From UCB2 sp964475735 (GTDB lineage Bacteria > Chloroflexota > Dehalococcoidia > Tepidiformales > Tepidiformaceae), in the NCBI GenBank assembly GCA_964475735.1, contig CAYYYI010000150.1, forward strand, positions 1 to 5,919: a stretch of 5,919 nt of DNA, given 5' to 3'. The notes under the pieces were generated by a model. The model was not told the DNA's origin. It saw only the letters and a list, made by a program, of their open reading frames with translations, and searched no databases. Positions 1-5,128 of this stretch are shown piece by piece. The first letter of the stretch is position 1. The number at the start of each line of letters is the position of its first letter. The translations under genes and the position numbers were made by a program.

Positions 1-1063
1 CCGAAGCGAGGTCGAGCACCTGGTGCTTCGATTCGTTCCGTAGCTGGCCCAGCGTTCCCAGCAGGTGCATCCCCGTGAGCGCGATCCGCTGGCTCATCTC
101 GCTCCCGAAGAGCTTGCTCGCGCTCGCCTCGTGGTTCGGCACCATCCCCCGCGCCTGCATGGTCGCCACGCGATAGGCGAGGAACGTGCCCACGTTCACT
201 TCGATCACCCGGTCGGCCAACTCCTGGCAGATGCCCGGCCGCGTTGCCACGAGCCCCGGATTAGCCTTCGCCGTGCGAACCAGCCGCTCCACCGACCTTC
301 GCCCGCCCGCGTACGCCTGGATGCCGCTCCGTTCAAAGTCGAGCGCCACCGCCATGTGATACCAGCCGCGGTTCACTTCGCCCGCCACCTGCGTGGCCGG
401 GACGCGCACGTCTTCGAAGAACACCTCGTTGAAGCCGTGGTGCCCGGCGATGTTGATGAGCGGCCTCACCGTCACCCCCGGCGACTTCATGTTCACCATG
501 AACATGGTGATGCCCTTGTGCTTCGGCGCGTCCGGGTCCGTGCGCGCGGCCAGCCAGCCCCAGTCTGCCAGGTGCCCGCCGCTCGTCCAGATCTTCTGGC
601 CGTTGAGGACGTAGTCGTCGCCGTCCTTTTCGGCGCGCGTCTGCAGGGCGGCGAGGTCGCTCCCGGCGCCCGGTTCGCTGTAGAGCGTGCACCACCAGTC
701 GTCCGCCCCGGTGATGCGGGGGATGAACTGCTTCTTCTGCTCCTCGGTTCCGTAGAGCATGAGGCTCGGCCCCACCCAGGCGATGCCCATGTTCCCCACC
801 GGCGCGGCCGCGTAGGCCATCTCTTCGTTGTAGACGAGTTGCCGCATGTGGCTCGCGCCGCCCCCGCCGTACTCCTTGGGCCAGGCCATCGCCAGCCAAT
901 CGCGCGCGGCGAGCTTCTTCTGGAATCCCATGGTGTAGCCGTATTCGTCCTTCAGCGAAGGGAAGTCGCGTGGCCGCTCCTCGATGGGCGGCAGATCCGC
1001 CTCAATGAAGGCGCGCACCTCGCGCCGGAACTCCTCGACCTCCGGGTCGTATCGAAACTGCAT
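1..1063 (-). CDS. Acyl-CoA dehydrogenase family protein, C-terminus cut by window edge
   Basis: FAD-dependent flavoenzyme expected to make the alpha-beta double bond in an acyl-CoA thioester, in the cytosol, passing electrons to ETF. The frame is open from ATG at 1063 to the window edge, 354 residues; family members are usually about 380-400, so roughly 30-45 residues are missing. Visible: N-terminal helical domain (about 1-120); SEPGAGSD at 129-136, the classical family signature near the flavin and substrate; KIWTSGG at about 157-163 in the beta domain; LDFERSG at 241-247 opening the C-terminal helical domain. E244, just before conserved R245, sits where isovaleryl- and long-chain acyl-CoA dehydrogenases carry their catalytic base; the alternative C-terminal Glu site lies outside the window. 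The start is supported by GGAGG (1070-1074) six bases upstream. It lies 124 bases downstream of the short-chain dehydrogenase on the same strand, suggesting related lipid or acyl-CoA catabolism. Family certain; substrate unknown. Confidence 0.93.
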   Translation of the reverse strand, partial: MQFRYDPEVEEFRREVRAFIEADLPPIEERPRDFPSLKDEYGYTMGFQKKLAARDWLAMAWPKEYGGGGASHMRQLVYNEEMAYAAAPVGNMGIAWVGPSLMLYGTEEQKKQFIPRITGADDWWCTLYSEPGAGSDLAALQTRAEKDGDDYVLNGQKIWTSGGHLADWGWLAARTDPDAPKHKGITMFMVNMKSPGVTVRPLINIAGHHGFNEVFFEDVRVPATQVAGEVNRGWYHMAVALDFERSGIQAYAGGRRSVERLVRTAKANPGLVATRPGICQELADRVIEVNVGTFLAYRVATMQARGMVPNHEASASKLFGSEMSQRIALTGMHLLGTLGQLRNESKHQVLDLAS

Positions 1064-1108
1064 GGCGATCCTCCGGTGGCAACGTTGCTTTGTGTGCCAC
1101 GAAGTATA
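1064..1108 (-). promoter_or_regulatory. Predicted promoter and leader of the acyl-CoA dehydrogenase gene
   Basis: On the minus strand, TATACT (1103-1108) matches the -10 consensus at five of six positions and would start transcription near 1096, giving a leader of about 33 bases. A strong Shine-Dalgarno GGAGG (1070-1074) lies six bases before ATG. No clear -35 is seen; the DNA upstream is extremely GC-rich. The rest of the intergenic stretch (1109-1187) shows only short GC-rich palindromes and no obvious small gene. Confidence 0.5.
1076..1100. repeat. Inverted repeat GTGGCA-N13-TGCCAC, possible operator
   Basis: Six-base arms GTGGCA (1076-1081) and TGCCAC (1095-1100) flank a perfect ten-base palindrome GCAACGTTGC (1079-1088), which overlaps the left arm. 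The repeat spans from the predicted transcription start of the acyl-CoA dehydrogenase gene to just upstream of its Shine-Dalgarno. It could be a repressor operator, as TetR-type regulators often use near fatty-acid genes, or an RNA hairpin in the leader. The symmetry is seen directly; the function is inferred. Confidence 0.35.
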
Positions 1109-1187
1109 CCGGGCGCAGGGCCGCGCGGCGGGCCGGGGCCCGGGGTCTAACAGCAGGGGCCGGCTGTCCGCGGAACTGCCCGAAACC

Positions 1188-2033
1188 CTAGATCTGGCTG
1201 TACCCCGAGCCCTTGCGCTCCACGCCCGTGCCCTTGCCGTTGGTGATCCAGCCGAACTCCTGCAGGATCTCCTGGCTGTAGGTCACGCGCCCGGCCACCT
1301 TCTCCTTCGGCTCCGTGGCCAGCAGGAGAGCGGCCTTCGCCATCAGCTCGGGGGGCTCGCCGCGCGGGTCGTCCATGCCCGTCACCAGGTGATGGAACAC
1401 CGTCCCCGGCGTGGGCACCACCTGCGACGGCGAAACGCAGGTCACGCTGATGCCATCGGAATAGACCTCGGAGGCGAGCCCCTGCGTGAAGCGTTCGAGC
1501 GCCGCCTTCTCCGCGCCATAGAGCGTGCCGCCGCGCATCACCGGCCCCGAGTAGGGACCGCGGCCCGGGCCGATCGCCGCGCCACTGGAGATGTTCACGA
1601 TCGAGCCCGCCCCCTTCGCGATCATGTCCGGCAGCACCATCTGGCTCAGGTAGAACGGGGCGTGGAAGTTCACGCCAATCGACCGGTGCCACTTGTTCAC
1701 CGGGAAGTCCTTGATCGGGATGAAGTATGTGAGCGCCGCGTTGTTCACGAGCACGTCCACCGGCCCGTACTTGTTGTGCGTCTCCTCAAGGAGATGCACG
1801 CACTGGTCGTAGTCGGAGATGTCGACCGCGACGGCGTGCGCCTCGCTGCCCTGCTCCTTGATGCCGTTGACGGTGTGCTCAAGCGAGCCTTCGAGCGGGT
1901 GGTCGCCTTCGCGCAGCGTGCGGGCGGCGCAGACTACCTTGCCCCCTTCGGCCGCGAACACCTCGGCGATCGTCTTGCCGATGCCGCGGCTCGCGCCCGT
2001 GATGATGCAGACTTTTCCATCGAGCTTGCCCAT
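1188..2033 (-). CDS. Short-chain dehydrogenase/reductase (SDR), NAD(P)-dependent
   Basis: Cytosolic NAD(P)(H)-dependent oxidoreductase acting on an alcohol/ketone pair, 281 residues, slightly longer than the 250 typical of classical SDRs. Visible in order: cofactor-binding TGASRGIG at 12-19; NNAA at 97-100 (the NNAG motif); VN with catalytic Asn at 122; NISS at 147-150 with the catalytic serine; YGAEK at 172-176, giving catalytic Tyr172 and Lys176. The Ser-to-Tyr distance is about 22 residues against the usual 13 or so, from a Gly/Pro-rich insertion at about 151-170. A loop after the second beta strand containing HPLEGSLE (45-52) recalls HSDL2-like SDRs. ATG at 2033 is chosen over the longer frame opening at 2150 because homology begins there and AAGGGG (2040-2045) sits six bases upstream. 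It lies 65 bases after the PAS-protein gene and upstream of an acyl-CoA dehydrogenase, so a role in acyl or lipid catabolism is plausible. Substrate cannot be told. Confidence 0.93.
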   Translation of the reverse strand: MGKLDGKVCIITGASRGIGKTIAEVFAAEGGKVVCAARTLREGDHPLEGSLEHTVNGIKEQGSEAHAVAVDISDYDQCVHLLEETHNKYGPVDVLVNNAALTYFIPIKDFPVNKWHRSIGVNFHAPFYLSQMVLPDMIAKGAGSIVNISSGAAIGPGRGPYSGPVMRGGTLYGAEKAALERFTQGLASEVYSDGISVTCVSPSQVVPTPGTVFHHLVTGMDDPRGEPPELMAKAALLLATEPKEKVAGRVTYSQEILQEFGWITNGKGTGVERKGSGYSQI

Positions 2034-2039
2034 GAAGAT

Positions 2040-2074
2040 CCCCTTAACGTGAAGGTGAGAGTGGCGCGATTCTA
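2040..2074 (-). promoter_or_regulatory. Predicted -10 box and Shine-Dalgarno of the SDR gene
   Basis: TAGAAT on the minus strand (2069-2074) matches the -10 consensus at five of six positions, with a likely start near 2062 and a leader of about 29 bases. Shine-Dalgarno AAGGGG is at 2040-2045. There is no convincing -35. The box lies only 25 bases beyond the stop codon of the upstream PAS gene, so the SDR gene may be expressed both by read-through and from its own promoter. Confidence 0.4.
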
Positions 2075-2098
2075 CACCAAAGGGGCCCGGGCGAAACG

Positions 2099-2731
2099 CT
2101 ATGGTCCTTCGAGGGCCTGCAGCGCCGGCTCCACCACCGCTTTGTAGCAACCGGGGCAGATGCTGTGGCTCAACCGCACGGCATCAGTTCCGCCCTGCTG
2201 GTAATACTTCTCCGGCGGGGCCCAACGCTCCGAGCCTGGCAGGCGCACATCCTTGCAGTAGCTGCAGACGGCCACGATCGGCCAGTCATCGCGGTCGTGA
2301 GCGTGGAGTGCGCGGTCCAGCAGCTTGATCGCGGGCCGCATGGTCTCGCGCAGGACGGTCGAGTGGTAGAGCACGCCTGTTGGGGCGCAAGGCTCTCCCA
2401 CGGCGGCGATCACCATGCGCATGTCGCGGGCTACCTCCGGCGCATCGCAGCGATAGAAGAACGCGATCCGCTCCCGCTTCCCCGCGAGTATCGCCTCCTG
2501 GTAGCAGCGATAGGAGTATCGAGTCTCCTCGCCAGTGACGAAGTCGAGCAGCGGCCGCCCGACGACGCCGGCGCGGTCCGTCAGATTCAGGCCGTCGTTT
2601 GCCGCGGCGAAGCGGTCCCAGGCGCCCGCATTGTAGTCGGCGATGCGGCCATCGCGGCTCACCAGGTAGGCGATGTCGCCGATGCTCTCGAACGCCGAGG
2701 CGGCATCTAAGGCGGAGAGGGAGTTGCTCAT
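2099..2731 (-). CDS. PAS-domain protein with C-terminal CxxC...HxxCxxC motif
   Basis: Predicted cytosolic sensor-like protein of 210 residues with no membrane segment or signal peptide. Residues about 12-125 read as a PAS domain: an opening helix, the strand IAYLVSRDGRIADYN (20-34), and GRPLLDFVTGEET (58-70). The tail holds CSYC (C156, C159) followed about 30 residues later by HSICPGC (H189, C192, C195), a four-Cys plus His arrangement. The same kind of tail (ICxxCKxxR...SHGICPxC) occurs at the C-termini of many bacterial PAS, GAF and receiver proteins and looks like a metal-binding knuckle; its function is not established. No kinase, HTH or GGDEF output domain is present, so signalling would require a partner. 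ATG at 2731 is fixed by an in-frame stop at 2741-2743. GAGGG touches the start too closely to be a normal ribosome site, and a TANNNT box sits six bases upstream, suggesting leaderless translation. Confidence 0.82.
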   Translation of the reverse strand: MSNSLSALDAASAFESIGDIAYLVSRDGRIADYNAGAWDRFAAANDGLNLTDRAGVVGRPLLDFVTGEETRYSYRCYQEAILAGKRERIAFFYRCDAPEVARDMRMVIAAVGEPCAPTGVLYHSTVLRETMRPAIKLLDRALHAHDRDDWPIVAVCSYCKDVRLPGSERWAPPEKYYQQGGTDAVRLSHSICPGCYKAVVEPALQALEGP

Positions 2732-2737
2732 GCCCTC

Positions 2738-2743
2738 ATCTTA
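2738..2743 (-). promoter_or_regulatory. Candidate leaderless promoter (-10) of the PAS gene
   Basis: TAAGAT on the minus strand is followed by exactly six bases and then the ATG, so transcription would begin at the A of the start codon. The bases TGC immediately upstream form an extended -10 element. The geometry is the same as upstream of the ABC ATPase gene. Confidence 0.5.
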
Positions 2744-2763
2744 GCAGCCGAAAGGTGAGGCCC

Positions 2764-2791
2764 GAACCGTGCACAGCACCGATCCCGGTTC
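2764..2791. repeat. Inverted repeat GAACCG-N16-CGGTTC in the divergent promoter region
   Basis: Perfect six-base arms at 2764-2769 and 2786-2791, centred at about 2777, almost the exact middle of the 96-base space between the divergent PAS and DUF4097 genes. A smaller dyad, GTGC-ACA-GCAC (2769-2779), lies in its left half. The position would let a bound regulator touch both promoters. Symmetry is seen; regulation is inferred, and a repeat of this size could arise by chance. Confidence 0.35.
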
Positions 2792-2814
2792 AGCAGCGCC
2801 AGCGCCCAATCCGC

Positions 2815-2820
2815 TATCAT
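2815..2820 (+). promoter_or_regulatory. Candidate leaderless promoter (-10) of the DUF4097-cyclase unit
   Basis: TATCAT fits TANNNT and matches four of six bases of TATAAT. Seven bases separate it from the ATG at 2828, putting the transcription start at or one base before the start codon. No Shine-Dalgarno is present upstream of this gene and no clear -35 was found. Confidence 0.5.
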
Positions 2821-2827
2821 TCCCGTC

Positions 2828-3547
2828 ATGCCCACCGATCGCGCCGTCGCAAAGCCCGCCGGGCGCCCCCGCCTGCGCATCACCACGCAGTCCGGCAAGA
2901 TCCGCCTCTTCGCCGAAGAGCGCGAAGACTTCCTCTTCGAATCCAGCAAGCCCTGCATTATCGCCGTCCACGTCGATGATGGCGGCGTGGTTTCGCCTGA
3001 GTTGGACAAGGCCTCCCGCGACATCGATGTCTACTGCCCGCGGGGCACAGGCGTGGTCGCTGGCTCGGGGTCCGGCAGCGTTGACCTCGAAGGGGAGTTC
3101 GGCCACGTCAGCGTCTCGACTGAGAGCGGCAGCATCAGCCTGGACCGCGCCGAAAGCGCCGACCTGCGCAGCCGCTCGGGGAGCATCCGCGTCGAAGGCT
3201 GCGGCGATCGTTGCCGTGTCAGCACCCAAAGCGGCAAGGCCGTCATCGGCGCCGCTGGCGCCACCGAAGTCGACACCCAGTCGGGCTCCATCGTCCTCGA
3301 AGGCGCCACCGGCGCTGTCCGCGCCCGCTCCGCCTCGGGCAGCGTCGATGTTCGCACCACCGGCAAGCACGACGTCGCTGTCGAAACGCTCTCCGGCAAG
3401 GTGCGCGTGCTTGTCCCCTGCGAAATCAAGCCCGCCGTCGCGCTCAAGAGCCTCTCCGGCAAGCGCACATTCGATTGCGAAGAAGGCTCCGATTGCTGCG
3501 TCGCGGTGCGCACCATGAGCGGGTCCATCGAAGTGGCCCCCGGCTGA
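2828..3547 (+). CDS. DUF4097-type beta-solenoid repeat protein
   Basis: A 239-residue protein built of short repeats, each carrying SG[SK] followed by alternating hydrophobic residues. SG occurs at residues 22, 82, 100, 117, 135, 152, 170, 189, 210 and 231, so from residue 82 on the repeats come every 17-21 residues, as expected for turns of a right-handed beta-solenoid. This is the pattern of the DUF4097/YvlB-like family, whose biochemical role is unsettled and whose members are often cell-envelope associated. Here the N-terminus is polar and basic with no signal peptide or transmembrane helix, so the protein should be cytosolic. It has eight cysteines (43, 70, 125, 129, 198, 217, 223, 224), several in pairs. 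Its TGA stop shares one base with the next gene's ATG, implying coupled translation with the adenylyl cyclase. The start has no Shine-Dalgarno and probably initiates on a leaderless mRNA. Fold assignment is strong; function unknown. Confidence 0.85.
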   Translation: MPTDRAVAKPAGRPRLRITTQSGKIRLFAEEREDFLFESSKPCIIAVHVDDGGVVSPELDKASRDIDVYCPRGTGVVAGSGSGSVDLEGEFGHVSVSTESGSISLDRAESADLRSRSGSIRVEGCGDRCRVSTQSGKAVIGAAGATEVDTQSGSIVLEGATGAVRARSASGSVDVRTTGKHDVAVETLSGKVRVLVPCEIKPAVALKSLSGKRTFDCEEGSDCCVAVRTMSGSIEVAPG

Positions 3548-4074
3548 TGTCTGCGATGGCGCCCGCGGTCGAGACGGTCACCGGCGCCACGGTATTCACC
3601 GACATCGTCGGCTTCACCGAATACACGGCCCTGCGCGGCGACGAAGAGGCCCTGCGCCTCCTCGCCCTCCAGGAGGAGATCGTGCGCCCCGAGCTTCCGC
3701 CGGGCGCGCGCATTGTGAAGGAACTGGGGGATGGCCTTCTCCTCTGGTTCCCCGGCGCCTGCGAGGCCGTCGCCACCGCGCTCCGCCTGCAGCAGCGCTT
3801 CGAAGAGGTCTCCGCCGAACTCGACGCCCCGCTCTGGGTGCGAATGGGCGTCCACTACGGCCGGCAGATCATCCGCCGCGGAGACATCGTCGGTCACGAC
3901 GTGAACCTCGCCTCGCGCGTCGCTGGCGTCGCCGGTCCCGGCGAGGTAGTGGCCTCGGAGGCGACCGTGACCCAGATCGCGCTGGACCTCCCCGGTGTCA
4001 CCTTCGAGGAGATCGGCCCTGTCTTCATGAAGGGCATTCCCGGGGCCGTGCGCCTGTTCCGCGTCTCGAACTAG
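3547..4074 (+). CDS. Class III adenylyl cyclase, single catalytic domain
   Basis: Predicted soluble enzyme converting ATP to cAMP and pyrophosphate. The 175 residues are just one cyclase homology domain with no membrane or sensor region. Visible: FTDIVGFT (17-24) with metal-binding D19; KELGDG (58-63) with adenine-recognising K58 and second metal ligand D62; D113 in GDIVGHDVN, seven residues before N120, the usual second adenine-specifying residue; and NLASR with transition-state residues N120 and R124. The full K/D pair favours ATP over GTP. Class III domains work as dimers, and one chain carries all residues, so a homodimer with two active sites is expected. ATG at 3547 overlaps the previous stop (TGATG) and has no good Shine-Dalgarno of its own, so translation is probably coupled to the DUF4097 gene; ATG at 3556 is an alternative. 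No CRP-type cAMP receptor is in the window. The gene ends 16 bases from the converging ABC ATPase stop. Confidence 0.9.
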   Translation: MSAMAPAVETVTGATVFTDIVGFTEYTALRGDEEALRLLALQEEIVRPELPPGARIVKELGDGLLLWFPGACEAVATALRLQQRFEEVSAELDAPLWVRMGVHYGRQIIRRGDIVGHDVNLASRVAGVAGPGEVVASEATVTQIALDLPGVTFEEIGPVFMKGIPGAVRLFRVSN

Positions 4075-4090
4075 GCGGCCCCGATTGGCC

Positions 4091-5074
4091 CTACCCGTGC
4101 CACACCGTGTTGTAGCACGCCACCCGGTGCGAAGAATCCCCGGCCGCGGGCTCAAGCGGCGGGGGCGGCTCCGTCCGGCAGAGGTTCACCACCTTCGTGC
4201 AGCGCGGCGCGAAGGGACAATGTTCCGCCGGTTCGCTCATGGTGGGCGACTGACCAGGAATCGCGCGCAACGGGCCCCGGTCACCGTCCAGCCGCGGCGT
4301 GGCCGCCAGCAAGGCCGCGCTGTATGGATGCAGCGGCCGCCCCATCACTGCCTCCGCTGGCCCCTCCTCAACGAGGAGCCCCGCGTAGATGACCGCCACC
4401 TCGTCGGCCATGTGCGCAACCACGCCGAAGTCGTGCGTGATGAGGAGGATGGCAGTTCCGCGCTCCCGCCGCGTTTCGTCAAGCTGGTGCAGGATCTGCG
4501 CCTGCACCGTCACGTCGAGCGAGCTCGTCGGTTCGTCCGCGATGAGGATGTCCGGGTTAAGGGCAGTGGCGATGGCGATCATCACCCGCTGGCACATTCC
4601 GCCCGAAAGCTGGAAAGGGTACGCCCGCGCCACGCGCTCCGGTTCGGCCAGTCCCACGCCGCGGAGAAGGCCGAGCGCCGCCGCCCGCGATTCCTTCTTG
4701 CCCATGCGGACGTGGCTGCGCAGCGTCTCGGCGACCTGTTCCCCGACCGTGAGGACGGGGTTCAGCCCCGCCACCGGGTCCTGGAAGATCATGGCCGCCC
4801 GGCGCCCCCGGTACTCCCGCAGGTCGCCGTCCTTCGCCGCCAGGAGATTGCGCCCTTCGAACAGGATTTCGCCTGACAGCACCTCTGCCTGGATGGGGAG
4901 CAAGCGCAAGAGGGCCAACCCCGTGGTGGTCTTGCCCGACCCCGACTCACCCGCAAGCGCGAGCACCCGCCCCGGAAGGAGGTCGAACGAGACCCCCTGC
5001 AGCGCGTAGACAGTCTCGTCCTTGCCCCGGTAGCGGACGCTGAGGTCCCGGACGGTGAGCACCGGCGCCGTCAT
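4091..5074 (-). CDS. Oligopeptide/dipeptide ABC transporter ATP-binding protein (OppD/DppD type)
   Basis: Cytosolic ATPase that would power uptake of peptides, or of nickel or other small solutes, through a membrane permease pair. At 327 residues it has the normal length. Visible in order: Walker A GESGSGKTT (42-50), Q-loop FQDP with Q98, signature LSGGM (156-160), Walker B ILIADE (176-181), D-loop SSLD (184-187) and switch His214 in ITHD. The C-terminal oligopeptide-transporter extension (about 240-325) has LHPYS (248-252) and the cysteine set C286, C292, C299 and C320, as in OppD/DppD proteins. C161 follows the signature where Arg or Ser is common. No permease, partner ATPase or binding protein lies in the window, so it is an orphan here or its partners are elsewhere. 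It starts 54 bases after lexA on the same strand. There is no Shine-Dalgarno; TATCGT six bases before ATG suggests a leaderless mRNA. The substrate is not predictable from this subunit. Confidence 0.93.
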   Translation of the reverse strand: MTAPVLTVRDLSVRYRGKDETVYALQGVSFDLLPGRVLALAGESGSGKTTTGLALLRLLPIQAEVLSGEILFEGRNLLAAKDGDLREYRGRRAAMIFQDPVAGLNPVLTVGEQVAETLRSHVRMGKKESRAAALGLLRGVGLAEPERVARAYPFQLSGGMCQRVMIAIATALNPDILIADEPTSSLDVTVQAQILHQLDETRRERGTAILLITHDFGVVAHMADEVAVIYAGLLVEEGPAEAVMGRPLHPYSAALLAATPRLDGDRGPLRAIPGQSPTMSEPAEHCPFAPRCTKVVNLCRTEPPPPLEPAAGDSSHRVACYNTVWHG

Positions 5075-5080
5075 GACACA

Positions 5081-5086
5081 ACGATA
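5081..5086 (-). promoter_or_regulatory. Candidate leaderless promoter (-10) of the ABC ATPase gene
   Basis: TATCGT on the minus strand fits TANNNT and is separated from the ATG at 5074 by exactly six bases, so transcription should begin at the start codon. No Shine-Dalgarno precedes this gene. No clear -35 is visible in the GC-rich DNA upstream. Confidence 0.5.
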
Positions 5087-5088
5087 AC

Positions 5089-5102
5089 GGGCTGCGAAGC
5101 CC
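5089..5102 (-). other. Small hairpin after lexA, weak terminator candidate
   Basis: On the minus strand GGGCT-TCGC-AGCCC forms a five-pair stem with a four-base loop, 27 bases past the lexA stop. It is followed by GTTATCGTTGT, which is somewhat T-rich but not a real U-tract. It could weaken read-through from lexA into the ABC ATPase gene. It lies in the -35 region of the proposed ABC promoter. Confidence 0.25.
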
Positions 5103-5128
5103 CGCGGGCCTGCGTTCCCGCCGCCCGG

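Noticed and set aside
65..1150. Long plus-strand open frame of 361 codons opposite the acyl-CoA dehydrogenase
   Set aside because: The product is rich in Arg, His and Pro with no family resemblance, while the minus strand encodes a clear acyl-CoA dehydrogenase. Few stop codons are expected antisense to GC-rich genes.
1150..1167. Hairpin ACAGC-N8-GCTGT after the SDR gene as a terminator
   Set aside because: Only five pairs with an eight-base loop and no following U-tract on the minus strand; too weak to call.
984..2147. Plus-strand open frame of 387 codons opposite the SDR
   Set aside because: Arg/His/Ala-rich antisense shadow of a clearly coding SDR; no motif seen.
2034..2150. Longer SDR start at 2150
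   Set aside because: The extra 39 residues do not resemble SDRs, would overlap the PAS gene's end, and the internal ATG at 2033 has a good Shine-Dalgarno.
3211..3546. Upstream extension of the cyclase reading frame
   Set aside because: Arg/His-rich shadow inside the DUF4097 gene; cyclase homology starts only after ATG 3547.
3031..4155. Minus-strand open frame of 374 codons opposite DUF4097 and the cyclase
   Set aside because: Spans two genuine plus-strand genes and part of the ABC gene; low-complexity composition with no recognisable domain.
4085..4876. Plus-strand open frame opposite the ABC ATPase
   Set aside because: Antisense to intact Walker A, signature and Walker B motifs; composition typical of a shadow frame.
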